A program made the position numbers and the translations under genes. From Dactylosporangium sp. (GTDB taxonomy: Bacteria > Actinomycetota > Actinomycetes > Mycobacteriales > Micromonosporaceae): a DNA stretch of 47,087 nt. Positions within the stretch are counted from its first letter, which is position 1; every line of letters starts with the position of its first letter. The notes below the pieces were generated by a model. That model saw nothing but the letters and a program-made list of their open reading frames with translations, was not told the DNA's origin and searched no databases. This document shows positions 27,158-35,886 of this stretch, in pieces. The stretch is from NCBI GenBank assembly GCA_013041765.1, contig JABDRL010000288.1, positions 1 to 47,087 on the forward strand, read 5' to 3'.

Positions 27158-27306
27158 TGCGGACGCGGCGTCAGCGCTGTCCGTGCGGAACGCCGCGTCT
27201 TCATGAACTTCCTTGCCCCATGTTCATTCCTGTCATGGCATGCTTACGCGGGGACTGCCGGCCAGCGCTGGCGATCGAAGAAGAAGAGTACGGGGGAGGA
27301 CGGTAG

Positions 27307-28200
27307 GTGGCGATGTCTTCGCAGCAGGGCGAGACAACGAGTGGTCCGACCGTGCTGCGTATGCTGCTTGGCGCGCACCTGCGCAGGCTCCGCGAGGCGC
27401 GGGGCGTAAGCCGGGAGGACGCCGGGTGGGAGATCCGGTCGTCCGAGTCAAAGATCAGCCGGATGGAACTCGGCCGAGTCGGCTTCAAGGAGCGCGATGT
27501 CGAGGACCTGCTGACCCTGTATGGCCTGGACGATGCCGAGGAGCGGGACCGCCTGCTCGCCGTGGCTCGCGACGCCAATACCCCGGGCTGGTGGCACCGG
27601 TACGGCGATATCCTGCCGAACTGGTTCCAGTCGTACCTCGGTCTGGAGTCCTCGGCCTCGTTGATCCGCACCTACGAAGTGCAGTTCATTCCCGGGCTGC
27701 TGCAGACCCGGGAATACGCCAGAGCCGTGGTCCTGCTCGGGCACGGTCGGTCGGTGGGGGAGGAGATCGACCGCCGCGTCAACGTCCGCCTGACCAGGCA
27801 ACAACTGCTGTCCCGGGCCAACCCGCCACAACTGTGGGCCGTGATCGACGAGGCGGCGCTGCGGCGTCCGATCGGCGGCGTCTCGGTGATGCGCGGCCAG
27901 ATCGAAGCGCTCATCGAGATCACGAAGCGGCCCAACGTCCGGATCCAGATCGTGCCGTTCTCCGCCGGCGGCCACGCCGCTGCGGGCGGGGCGTTCAGCA
28001 TCCTGCGCTTCCCCGAGGGCGACCTGCCGGACGTCGTCTACATCGAGCAGCTGACCAGCGCCCTGTACCTGGACAAGCGCGATGACGTCGAGTTGTACAT
28101 CACGGCGATGGAGACGCTGTGCGTGGAGGCCGAAACGCCGGCACGTACCGTCGAGATACTCCACGAGATGCTTGATCGGTTCCAGCCGCAGGGTGGCTGA
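27307..28200 (+). CDS. XRE-family regulator with DUF5753
   Basis: A 297-residue regulator. The N-terminal helix-turn-helix (residues ~17-75) reads LRRLREARGVSREDAGWEI, then SESKISRMELGR. The rest is DUF5753, with the usual WWHRYGDILPNWFQSYLGLE, IPGLLQTREYARAV and IVPFSAGGHAAAGGAFSIL. GTG 27307 is used, with GGGGGAGGACGG upstream. It forms a pair with the DUF397 gene upstream; the reverse order (regulator first) is also common. Confidence 0.9.
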   Translation: MAMSSQQGETTSGPTVLRMLLGAHLRRLREARGVSREDAGWEIRSSESKISRMELGRVGFKERDVEDLLTLYGLDDAEERDRLLAVARDANTPGWWHRYGDILPNWFQSYLGLESSASLIRTYEVQFIPGLLQTREYARAVVLLGHGRSVGEEIDRRVNVRLTRQQLLSRANPPQLWAVIDEAALRRPIGGVSVMRGQIEALIEITKRPNVRIQIVPFSAGGHAAAGGAFSILRFPEGDLPDVVYIEQLTSALYLDKRDDVELYITAMETLCVEAETPARTVEILHEMLDRFQPQGG

Positions 28201-28214
28201 GCACCGCCCCGGCC

Positions 28215-29042
28215 CTACGCCATCCGGGCCAGCCCGCCGACGAAGGTGTGGTATGTGTGGGGCTGGAGGTCGTGCGTCTGACCGGGATCGGGGCGCCAGT
28301 CCGGCAGCGGGACCAGGCCCGGCTCCAGCACGTCCATGTCCCCGAAATAGCGCATGATCTCCTCGGTGGAGCGCCAGCGGCCGGTCCCCAGCGTCTCGTT
28401 GAAGACCTTCTCCGCCGCCCGCGCCTTCCAGGCGATGTCTGGCAGCCGGTCCCCGGGATTGTGGAAATGGGACAGGGCCAGATGGCTGCCGGGCGGCAGT
28501 GCGGCGCGCAGCCGGTCGGTGATGCCGACCGGGTCCTCGTGATCGTTGATGTGGTGCAGGATCCCGATGAGCAGCAGCCCGACGGGATGCGTGAAGTCGA
28601 TGCGTTCGCGGATCTCCGGATGCGCGAGGATCTCCTCGGGCTGCCGGAGATCGGCCTGTATCACCGTGGTCGTGCCGGTGCCGGCGAGCAGTGCCCGCCC
28701 ATGGGCGAGCGCCATGGGGTCGTTGTCGATGTAGACAACTCGCACGCTGGGATCGATCGAATGGGCGATCTCGTGGACATTCCCCTGGGTGGGCAGCCCG
28801 GACCCGATGTCGAGCAGCTGGCGGACCCCGACCTCCGTGACGAGATACCGGATGACCCGGCCGAGGAAAGCCCGGTTGGCCCGGCCCGCGACCGGAGCGT
28901 CCGGCGTGATGCGTAGGGCCTTGTCGCCCGCGTCCCGGTCCACGGCGAAATTGTTCCTGCCACCGAGCATGTAGTCGTACACCCGGGCGATGCTGGGCTT
29001 GGTCGGGTCGACCCCCAGGGGTACCCGCAATTCACTCACCAT
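28215..29042 (-). CDS. DUF574-type (SAV2177 family) SAM-dependent methyltransferase
   Basis: A 275-residue protein of the actinomycete DUF574 family: PSIARVYDYMLGGRNNFAVDR near the start, the SAM-binding LLDIGSGLPTQGNVHEIA, VYIDNDPMALAHGRALL, and a GLLLIGILHHI strand. The fold is Rossmann-like methyltransferase. Members are numerous in Streptomyces and Frankia genomes, often near DUF397/XRE genes, with no firm substrate. The ATG at 29042 has AAAGGTCAGG upstream. It is convergent with the XRE gene, 14 bp apart. Confidence 0.88.
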   Translation of the reverse strand: MVSELRVPLGVDPTKPSIARVYDYMLGGRNNFAVDRDAGDKALRITPDAPVAGRANRAFLGRVIRYLVTEVGVRQLLDIGSGLPTQGNVHEIAHSIDPSVRVVYIDNDPMALAHGRALLAGTGTTTVIQADLRQPEEILAHPEIRERIDFTHPVGLLLIGILHHINDHEDPVGITDRLRAALPPGSHLALSHFHNPGDRLPDIAWKARAAEKVFNETLGTGRWRSTEEIMRYFGDMDVLEPGLVPLPDWRPDPGQTHDLQPHTYHTFVGGLARMA

Positions 29043-29355
29043 CGCCTGACCTTTCGCTGTAGCCCTCCACGACCGGCGGCCGTGGAGTGACCGTCAGCGT
29101 AGATGATGATGGTTCGGGCGTCGAACATCTCCAATGGCTCGTTGCGGGGGTGTCGGGCCGGTTTGCCCGGCGGTTCGGCCCCCAGCCGGCCCGTCCGGGC
29201 AGCGCCATCGTCGCCGGGACACGGAGTCCTCGCCCGACGGCCGGGTCTCCGTCCACGGACCCGTCCCCCTGCCGATTCACCAGAAACCAGAGGATGGACC
29301 AGACCGCCGCCACGATCGCCGCTCGGCTGACTGCGCTGAGCGAAGCATTCTCCAT
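29032..29355 (-). CDS. Small membrane protein candidate
   Basis: A possible 107-residue ORF. It has an N-terminal hydrophobic helix (AAIVAAVWSILWFLVN), then a Gly/Arg/Pro-rich tail of low conservation value. It ends 11 bp inside the DUF574 methyltransferase start, which allows translational coupling. The ribosome site is weak. No family recognised; it may be non-coding. Confidence 0.3.
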   Translation of the reverse strand: MENASLSAVSRAAIVAAVWSILWFLVNRQGDGSVDGDPAVGRGLRVPATMALPGRAGWGPNRRANRPDTPATSHWRCSTPEPSSSTLTVTPRPPVVEGYSERSGDGE

Positions 29356-29590
29356 ATAGCCAGCTCAGTGGCATAGCGTCGGGGACCGTCGGGCCCCGGG
29401 CGGCGGGGCCGCACGATCGGCGGCTCTCCCGGGGATCACGCACCGCCGCTGCCGCGCCCGGCGGGTGCCCTCGCCGGTACCCGAGCGTGCCATGTCGATC
29501 TGTCGAGTGATAGTCGGCGGCGGATTGAGCTGCTATACCGAAGACATGCCCAATCTGCGGGGTCGCGGCGGGAACGGTCGGTAGGGGCCG
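29356..29590. other. Divergent promoter region of methyltransferase and PAS-sensor genes
   Basis: 235 bp with no convincing gene. GGTAGGGGCC at 29579-29588 is the ribosome site for the sensor gene. No clear operator was seen. Confidence 0.4.
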
Positions 29591-31435
29591 GTGTCGACCT
29601 TGATCTTGGCGGGCTACACCCTGGTGATGGCGGTACTCGGGACCTGCGTTTTCGCCGTCCCCGGCTGGAATGTCGCGATCTGGGGAGCGATCGGGCTACT
29701 CAGCGCCACCGCCATGGTCGTCGGAACCCTGCGGAACGCGCCGCGGAAGCGGTTGGCGTGGCTGCTGCTGGCCACGGCCATGCTGTTCACGACCCTGGGG
29801 GATGCGGCGTACGGTCTCAGCGCCGACCACCTGCCAGGACTGCCGCTCCTGGCCACCGTGTGCTACTTCGCGGTGCTGCCCCTGACCATGTTCAGCCTCA
29901 TCGCCCTCACCCGGGCGAGCGTCGTGCTGCGCGATCGGGCCGGCCTGGTCGACCTGCTCATGTTCACCTGCGCCGCCACGCTGGTGGCCTGGGTGTTCCT
30001 GGTCAGCCCCAGCCTGCGGGCCGCGAACCTCGACGACACCGAGCGCTCGACCATCGCCATGTGCACCCTCGGGGACCTGCTGATCCTGGTCGTCACGGTG
30101 CGGCTGGTCCTCGCCGCCCGGCGGACCTGGTCGGTGGTGCTCCTCGGGCTGGGCGCCGCCGGAACGCTGGCCGGCGACGTGATCTACACCCTGCTCCAGG
30201 TGCACGGTGGATGGCACCCCGGCGCTCTGTCCGAAGTGGGATACCTGCTGTGCTACGCCTGCTGGGGCGCCGCGGCCCTGCATCCGTCGATGGTCGAACT
30301 GACCATGCCGGTCGCCAGCCAGCGGGGCCGGCTGGCCCGGCCGGCGACGGTGCTGCTGCGGCTGTCCCTCGCGGCCCCCGCGGGGACGCTGTTCGTCGTG
30401 GCGGCGATCGGCCAGGGGCAGGACATCCTCGCGATCGCCGTGGCCGGGGTGATCATCGGAGAACTGGTGATCACCCGGCTGACCGACACCATCGAGCGCC
30501 ACCGCCGGTCGATGGCCAGGGAACGCGCGCTGCGGGAGGCCTGCGGCGCGCTCGTCGCCGGCCTCGGGGATGCCGAGGTCGTCGAGGCCGTGCGGGTAGC
30601 CGTCGACCAGCTGATGCCCTCTGGCGCCGACTACGAGACCGTGGTTTCGTTGCGGGAGCGGGCCGCGACCACCGTCGACACCGGGCCACCGGCCGCCGCC
30701 GCACCAGGGATCGATGCGGTTCCGGCCCCGGCGGGGGACCGGCGGAGCCGGATGCTGCGTCCCCAGCGGCTCCACCCGGAACTGCGGCAGGGACTGGACC
30801 GTTTCGAGATGGCGCTGATCTGCCCGCTGGTGCCCGGTACCTGCATGCCCGGCAACGCCGGGGCCGGCGTGCTCTGCGTGGCGGCCGACGAGCGGGTGCT
30901 CGACACCATGCGGGACGCGCTGGAGGTGCTGGCAGCGCAGGCGACCCTCGCCCTGGAACGGATCGCCCTGAGCGACGTGATCAACCGGCGGGATGGCGAC
31001 CAGTATCTGCGGACGGTGGTCCGGCACACGGCCGACATCGTCCTGATCCTTGACGAGGACGGTCGGCTGCGGTATGCCAGCCCGTCGCTGACGACGGCCC
31101 TCGGGATCGATCCCTCGGCGGCGGCGACCCTGCTCGATCTCGTCCACCCCTGTGACCACGGCGAGGTCGAGCGGATGCGCGAGCAGGCGCGGCGGCTGGA
31201 CGACCCCGAGGGGGTCCGGGGGGCCTGGCACCTGCGGCGAGCGGACGGCGAGCGGATTCTCGTCGAGGTCAGCTTCCGGGACCTGCGCGCGGACCGGATG
31301 GTCCGAGGGTTCGTGATCACCATGCGGGACGTCACCGAACGGCGGGAACGCGAGCAGCAACTCATTCGGCGGGCATTGGAAAGCTCCAGCGGATGGCAGA
31401 ATCGGCAGAGTTCGCTGAGCCGCTTCCGGCGATAG
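29591..31435 (+). CDS. Membrane GAF/PAS sensor protein without output domain
   Basis: A 614-residue protein. Residues 1-305 contain about 9 hydrophobic helices (MASE-like multi-TM sensor). Residues ~315-475 look like a degenerate GAF domain (LREACGALVAGLG..., then LCVAADERVLDTMRDALEVLA). Residues ~485-600 form a PAS domain (YLRTVVRHTADIVLILDEDGRLRYASPSL, RFRDLRADRMVRGFVITMRDVTER). The C-terminus stops 30 residues after the PAS, where relatives continue into GGDEF/EAL (the usual linker REREQQL is present). The sensor therefore appears truncated relative to the family, or signals by partnering. GTG 29591 is the start. Confidence 0.85.
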   Translation: MSTLILAGYTLVMAVLGTCVFAVPGWNVAIWGAIGLLSATAMVVGTLRNAPRKRLAWLLLATAMLFTTLGDAAYGLSADHLPGLPLLATVCYFAVLPLTMFSLIALTRASVVLRDRAGLVDLLMFTCAATLVAWVFLVSPSLRAANLDDTERSTIAMCTLGDLLILVVTVRLVLAARRTWSVVLLGLGAAGTLAGDVIYTLLQVHGGWHPGALSEVGYLLCYACWGAAALHPSMVELTMPVASQRGRLARPATVLLRLSLAAPAGTLFVVAAIGQGQDILAIAVAGVIIGELVITRLTDTIERHRRSMARERALREACGALVAGLGDAEVVEAVRVAVDQLMPSGADYETVVSLRERAATTVDTGPPAAAAPGIDAVPAPAGDRRSRMLRPQRLHPELRQGLDRFEMALICPLVPGTCMPGNAGAGVLCVAADERVLDTMRDALEVLAAQATLALERIALSDVINRRDGDQYLRTVVRHTADIVLILDEDGRLRYASPSLTTALGIDPSAAATLLDLVHPCDHGEVERMREQARRLDDPEGVRGAWHLRRADGERILVEVSFRDLRADRMVRGFVITMRDVTERREREQQLIRRALESSSGWQNRQSSLSRFRR

Positions 31436-31903
31436 CCGGCAGTGGCGAGTGGCTCGCGGCATGCCCGTGGCATGTCCATGGCAAGGTTTCGCCAAGCGCG
31501 CACCGCTTGAATCATGGCTGCGGGAGCTGAGCATCCACGCGCGGTACGGGGGCGTTCGGATGCGCCATTGGGAAGAACGCCGGTCGCTGTCCTTGTCCGG
31601 ATCGAGCTGGCACCACTGTCGGGGCGGCGGTGGCTGCGGCATCATCTGGACGGGACAGCGGCCGGTGGTCCCGGCGCAGCCGAACGATCATTGGGGGAAT
31701 CCGCTGGAACAGGGGATTCCACCTACGCCAAGATCACATAAGTTGCGTGCGTACGGGCAGGAAACGTGCCCTCCTCCGATGGACCATGCGGCTCGCTGAG
31801 AGTCGCACCGTTCGGAGGGAGGCACGTTTGGCATTCCGGGGTACCCTCGCACCGGTAGATCTCCTAGTCTCGCGACAGGGGGGATCGATACGGAGGGCCG
31901 AGA
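31436..31903. other. 468-bp region upstream of SARP regulator
   Basis: I see no gene with sensible codon usage. It contains the inverted repeat at 31762-31829 and, at 31891-31897, the CGGAGGG ribosome site of the SARP gene. Confidence 0.5.
31762..31829. promoter_or_regulatory. 18-bp inverted repeat upstream of SARP gene
   Basis: AAACGTGCCCTCCTCCGA (31762-31779) is the reverse complement of TCGGAGGGAGGCACGTTT (31812-31829) except for a transposed base pair. Spacing between arms is 32 bp. It lies 75 bp before the GTG of the regulator. It may be an operator or a leader hairpin. Confidence 0.45.
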
Positions 31904-34900
31904 GTGTCGATCACGGCGCGGTTGCTTGGTCCGTTCGAGATCGAGGTGGCTGGTCGGCCCGTTCTGATCAGCCGGCGACAGGAGCGGGCCCTCCTCGCGC
32001 TGCTGCTGCTGGAACACGATCGTCCAGTCCCCGCCGAGCGCCTGGCCGATCTGCTGTGGGACGGGCAGTCGCCAGCTCGGTACCGGGCGCTTATCCAGTC
32101 TCAGATGTCCCGGCTGCGCGCGGCCCTGCGGGCCGTGGGGGGCGAGGAGTGGATCCAGTCCGCCCGCTCGGGCTACGCGCTGCGCGCGCCCGGGCTGACG
32201 CTCGACGTGGACGTCTTTCGCCAGACGGTCCGCCAGGCCCGGGCGGAGCCCGACGCGTGCGGGCGCGCGAGGCTGCTGCGGGTCTCGCTGGAGCTGTGGC
32301 GCGGTCCGGCCCTCGTAGACGTCGCTTCGGACCGGCTGCGGTCCCGGGTACTCGCGCAGCTGGAGGAGCTTCGAGCCCAGGCCGCGGAGGAGTGGCCGGC
32401 GGCGATGGTGCTGGCGGGGCGGTGTGCCGAGGCGCTGGAAGCCCTGGTCGGCCTGGTCGCCGAGTACCCGCAGCGGGAGTCGCTGGTCGAGCTGACCATG
32501 CGGGTGCTGCACGGCGCCGGCCGCACCTCGGAGGCGCTGGAGGTGTTCGAACGCTTTCGCGGCACCCTCGCGGAGGAGACCGGGCTGGATCCCTCGCCGA
32601 AGCTGCTGCGGGCCCAGATGATGCTGCTGCGCCAGGGGGAGCATCGGGTGGACAGACCGGAATGCGGCCCGGCCAGCACCGATCCCGGAGCCTCGGCCGG
32701 GGCGGTTCCCGCCCAGGTCCCCGGGGACGTGCGCGGGTTCGTCGGCCGGCAGGAGGAGTTGGCGGAGCTGGACCGCCTCCTGCTCGGGGACCCGGATCCC
32801 TCGGCCGTGGTGATTTCCGCGATCGCCGGAACGGCGGGGGTCGGAAAGACGGCACTGGCCCTGCGCTGGGCGCACCGGGCCCGCGCGCGCTTTCCGGACG
32901 GGCAGCTCTACGTCGACCTGCGGGGCTACGACCCGGACCGGCCACTGCCGGTGGAGGAGGTGCTTGTCGGGTTCCTCCGGGAACTCGGTGTCGCCGCTGG
33001 CGACATCCCCCGGGACCTCGCCGGACGCTCGGCCCGCTTCCGCAGCCTGGTCGCGGGGCGCCGCATGCTGGTGCTGCTGGACAACGCCGGGTGCGTTGAG
33101 CAGGTGCGCCCGCTGCTGCCGGGGGACGCCTCCTGCCGGGTGCTGGTCACCAGCAGGGACAGCCTGGCGGGCCTGGTGGCCAGGGACGGGGCATGCCGCC
33201 TGAACCTGGACCTGCTACCGGCGGCCCAGGCCGTCGCGCTGCTCCAGACGATGATCGGTGACCGGGTCGTCTGCGACCTGCCCGCCGCGGATCGGCTGGC
33301 CTCCCGATGTGCCAGGTTGCCGCTGGCCCTGCGGATCGCCGCCGAGTACGCCACCAGCCGGCCCGGCGTCGGGCTGGCCGACCTGGCCGCCGACCTGGCC
33401 GACGAGCGCCAGCGGCTGGACGTGCTGGACGCCGGGGGAGACACCCGGACGGCGCTGCGGGCGGTGTTCTCCTGGTCGTACAGCCACCTGCCGGCCCCGG
33501 CCGCGCGGGTGTTCCGGCTGCTGGGGTGCTATCCGGGCCACGACTGGGACGAGTACGTGGTCGCGGCCCTCGCCGGCATCGACCTCGCCTCGGCCCGCGG
33601 CCTGGTGCTGGTGCTCACCCGGGCGCACCTCGTTCAGCCGGCCCCGATGGCGGCCGGTGCCCGGCACGGCATGCACGACCTGCTGCGGGCGTATGCCGCC
33701 GAGCTGGCCGGGTCGGAGGGCGACGAGACCGAGCGGTCCGAGGCGATCACCCGGCTGCTGGACTACTACCTGGCCACCACCGCCAGCGCCGTGAACGCCG
33801 CTTACCCCGCCGAGCGCCATCACCGGCCCGAGGTCTCCCCCGGCGACCAGCTCTGCCCGGCGGTCAACGAGCTGTCCAGCGCCGTGGCCTGGCTGTCGGC
33901 CGAGCGGGCGAACCTGATCAGTACGCTGCTGGCCGCCGGGGACGGCTGGCCGGGGCACACCGTCCGGCTGGCCGCCGTCCTGTGGCGCTATCTCGATACC
34001 GGGGCACGCTACGCGGACATCCTCCTGGTCTGCGGCTTCGCCCGGCGGATCGCGTGCGCCAGCGGCGACCGCGATGGCGAGGCGACCCTGCTCAACGGCC
34101 TGGCGTCGGCCCACTTCCAGCGGGGAGAGTACGAGCAGGCGATCACCTGTCTCCAGCAGTCGGTCGCCGCGGCGATCGAAACCGGCAACCGGATCTGCCA
34201 GGCGCGGGCGCTGACCAACCTGGCCACGGCCCTGCTGCACGGCGGTGAGCACGAGCGGGCCGCGGAGTACGCGGCGCAGGCGCTGCCGCTGCACCGCACG
34301 GCCGGCAACACCTACGGCGTCGCCCGGACCCTCAACGCACTGGGCGAGATCCATCGGATCGCCGGCCGCTATGCCGCGGCGCTCGACCTGTACCAGCAGG
34401 TGGCCAAGGTGCACCGGTGCACCGGCGATCGGCTCAACGAGGGCATCGTGCTCGGCAACATCGGCATCGTCCAGCACCGGCTGGGCAACGCCGACCTGGC
34501 GGAGCGGCATCTGCGGCACTCCCTGGCCATCGTCCGGGAAGCGGGGTTCCCGCAGGGCGAGGGCTTCGCCCTGGACGGTCTTGGCCTGGTGTTCCAGCGC
34601 CTGGGCCGGTACGACGAGGCGATCGACCACCACCGGGAGGCCCTGGCCATCCACCAGCGGGCCGGCAACCGCCGGCTGGAGACCGAGACCAGCAACAACC
34701 TCGGCGAGACCCTGCGGGCCGCCGGCCGGAGGCCGGAGGCCATGGCCTGCCACGAGCACGCGCTGGCGGTGGCCGCGGAGCTGGGCGACCGGTTCCAGCA
34801 GGCCAGGGCACACGACGGCATCGCGCACCTGTACCAGCTGGCTGGTGCCGACGATTTGTCGAAGCAGCACTGGCGACAGGCGCTGGTCCGCTACACGGAC

Positions 34901-34957
34901 CTGGATCTTCCCGAGGCGGAGACGGTACGGGGGAACCTGGCCGCGCCCCGCCACTGA
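31904..34957 (+). CDS. SARP-type transcriptional regulator (BTAD, NB-ARC, TPR; AfsR-like)
   Basis: A 1017-residue regulator. Residues 1-95 form a winged-helix DNA-binding domain (OmpR-like, ending GYAL). Residues ~97-245 are BTAD. The NB-ARC ATPase follows, with Walker A GTAGVGKTAL at about 309-318 and Walker B RRMLVLLDNAG. About eight TPR units fill 660-1010. Such proteins activate secondary-metabolite or developmental genes in response to a ligand or partner. GTG 31904 follows CGGAGGG. No biosynthetic cluster lies in the window, so the target is not obvious. Confidence 0.92.
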   Translation: MSITARLLGPFEIEVAGRPVLISRRQERALLALLLLEHDRPVPAERLADLLWDGQSPARYRALIQSQMSRLRAALRAVGGEEWIQSARSGYALRAPGLTLDVDVFRQTVRQARAEPDACGRARLLRVSLELWRGPALVDVASDRLRSRVLAQLEELRAQAAEEWPAAMVLAGRCAEALEALVGLVAEYPQRESLVELTMRVLHGAGRTSEALEVFERFRGTLAEETGLDPSPKLLRAQMMLLRQGEHRVDRPECGPASTDPGASAGAVPAQVPGDVRGFVGRQEELAELDRLLLGDPDPSAVVISAIAGTAGVGKTALALRWAHRARARFPDGQLYVDLRGYDPDRPLPVEEVLVGFLRELGVAAGDIPRDLAGRSARFRSLVAGRRMLVLLDNAGCVEQVRPLLPGDASCRVLVTSRDSLAGLVARDGACRLNLDLLPAAQAVALLQTMIGDRVVCDLPAADRLASRCARLPLALRIAAEYATSRPGVGLADLAADLADERQRLDVLDAGGDTRTALRAVFSWSYSHLPAPAARVFRLLGCYPGHDWDEYVVAALAGIDLASARGLVLVLTRAHLVQPAPMAAGARHGMHDLLRAYAAELAGSEGDETERSEAITRLLDYYLATTASAVNAAYPAERHHRPEVSPGDQLCPAVNELSSAVAWLSAERANLISTLLAAGDGWPGHTVRLAAVLWRYLDTGARYADILLVCGFARRIACASGDRDGEATLLNGLASAHFQRGEYEQAITCLQQSVAAAIETGNRICQARALTNLATALLHGGEHERAAEYAAQALPLHRTAGNTYGVARTLNALGEIHRIAGRYAAALDLYQQVAKVHRCTGDRLNEGIVLGNIGIVQHRLGNADLAERHLRHSLAIVREAGFPQGEGFALDGLGLVFQRLGRYDEAIDHHREALAIHQRAGNRRLETETSNNLGETLRAAGRRPEAMACHEHALAVAAELGDRFQQARAHDGIAHLYQLAGADDLSKQHWRQALVRYTDLDLPEAETVRGNLAAPRH

Positions 34958-34960
34958 ACT

Positions 34961-35002
34961 GGTGCGCCGGTGGGTCGGTGCGCCGGTGGGTCGGTGCGCC
35001 GG
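34961..35002. repeat. 16-bp tandem repeat GGTGCGCCGGTGGGTC
   Basis: Two perfect copies (34961-34976, 34977-34992) and a partial third (to 35002), just downstream of the SARP stop and between convergent genes. A slippage-prone, GC-rich intergenic repeat. Confidence 0.8.
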
Positions 35003-35034
35003 GGTCCGCGCCCGGCGGCCGGTGCCGGGGTGCC

Positions 35035-35793
35035 CTACCCGGTCGTCACGAGATCGATCTGATGCGGGCCGCCGGGCGACCAGGTGGAGACGAACCGGTA
35101 GCGGTCTCCCCGGACGAGGGTGGTACGGCACTCGACGGGGCGCCCGCCGCTGGTGGCCGTGCGCTGGACGGCGAACACCCCGACGCTCCGCGCGATGTCC
35201 AGGTGCTGGCGGATCGGCTGGTCGGGGACGACCGGCACGATCACTTCGCGGCCCCCGTCGACGTGGACGCCGCACCGGCCGGCCAACTCGTCGTAGAGGC
35301 CGGTGTGGGTGAAGTCGGCTTCCAGTAGCGGCCGGGCCAGACTGGCCGGCAGCCACGCGGTGTCCAGGGCCAGCGGCTGGTCGTCGGCCAGGCGCCGGCG
35401 GCGCAGCAGAATCAGCGGCGTCTCGCCGGGCAGGACCAGGCGCTCGGCTGCCTCCGGGTCCGTGACGACGGCGAGGTCGAGGACCTCGCTGCGCTGCCGG
35501 GCACCGGTGGACTCGATGGTGCGGTACAACGAGTACAGCGCGCCGAGGGGCTGATCGAACCCGGTGGGGGCGAGTCGGGAGGTGTAGCCCCGGCGGGAGA
35601 CGAGGACGCCGGTGGCTCGCAGCCGGCGCAGTGCCTCCCGCACGGTGTGCCGGCTGATGGCGTACTCCGACGCCAGGCGCGGTTCCGAGGGGAAGGCGGC
35701 CGTGAACTCGCCGCCGTCCGCGCGTCGGCGCAGGTCTTCGACGAGCTGCGCCCACAGGGGGACCGGGCTGTCCCGATCCAGGGTATTGATCAT
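35035..35793 (-). CDS. GntR/HutC-family regulator with UTRA domain
   Basis: A 252-residue regulator. The N-terminal winged HTH shows FPSEPRLASEYAISRHTVREALRRLRATGVLVSRRG at about 34-68. The C-terminal UTRA ligand-binding domain includes LILLRRRRLADDQPLALDTAWLP and a GVFAVQRTATSGGRPVEC end. HutC-type members repress sugar or amino-sugar genes. It is divergent from the sulfur module at 35887 and shares its 93-bp promoter region. The ligand is unknown. Confidence 0.9.
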   Translation of the reverse strand: MINTLDRDSPVPLWAQLVEDLRRRADGGEFTAAFPSEPRLASEYAISRHTVREALRRLRATGVLVSRRGYTSRLAPTGFDQPLGALYSLYRTIESTGARQRSEVLDLAVVTDPEAAERLVLPGETPLILLRRRRLADDQPLALDTAWLPASLARPLLEADFTHTGLYDELAGRCGVHVDGGREVIVPVVPDQPIRQHLDIARSVGVFAVQRTATSGGRPVECRTTLVRGDRYRFVSTWSPGGPHQIDLVTTG

Positions 35794-35852
35794 GGTGTGA
35801 ACCTAGCGTTCCGATCGGGAATGTACGGACAACCGGACGGTGTTACGCTGAC

Positions 35853-35870
35853 TATACCTGCCGGGGTATA
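35853..35870. promoter_or_regulatory. CsoR/CstR-like operator TATACC-N6-GGTATA
   Basis: A perfect 18-bp palindromic arrangement, TATACC TGCCGG GGTATA, 16 bp before the ATG of the persulfide dioxygenase gene and overlapping a plausible -10 (TATAGA, 35867-35872) of a -35 TTACGC promoter. The ATACC...GGTAT layout matches operators of the CsoR/CstR/RcnR persulfide and copper sensors. No csoR-family gene is in the window. The GntR gene is an alternative regulator. Confidence 0.55.
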
Positions 35871-35886
35871 GAAAAGGGGGTTCGTC

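Noticed and set aside
31449-31799. ORF of 116 codons upstream of the SARP gene
   Set aside because: No conserved pattern, overlaps the inverted repeat, atypical residue use.
33215-35755. 846-codon minus-strand frame spanning SARP and GntR genes
   Set aside because: Crosses two well-supported genes in other frames; composition typical of GC-rich shadows.
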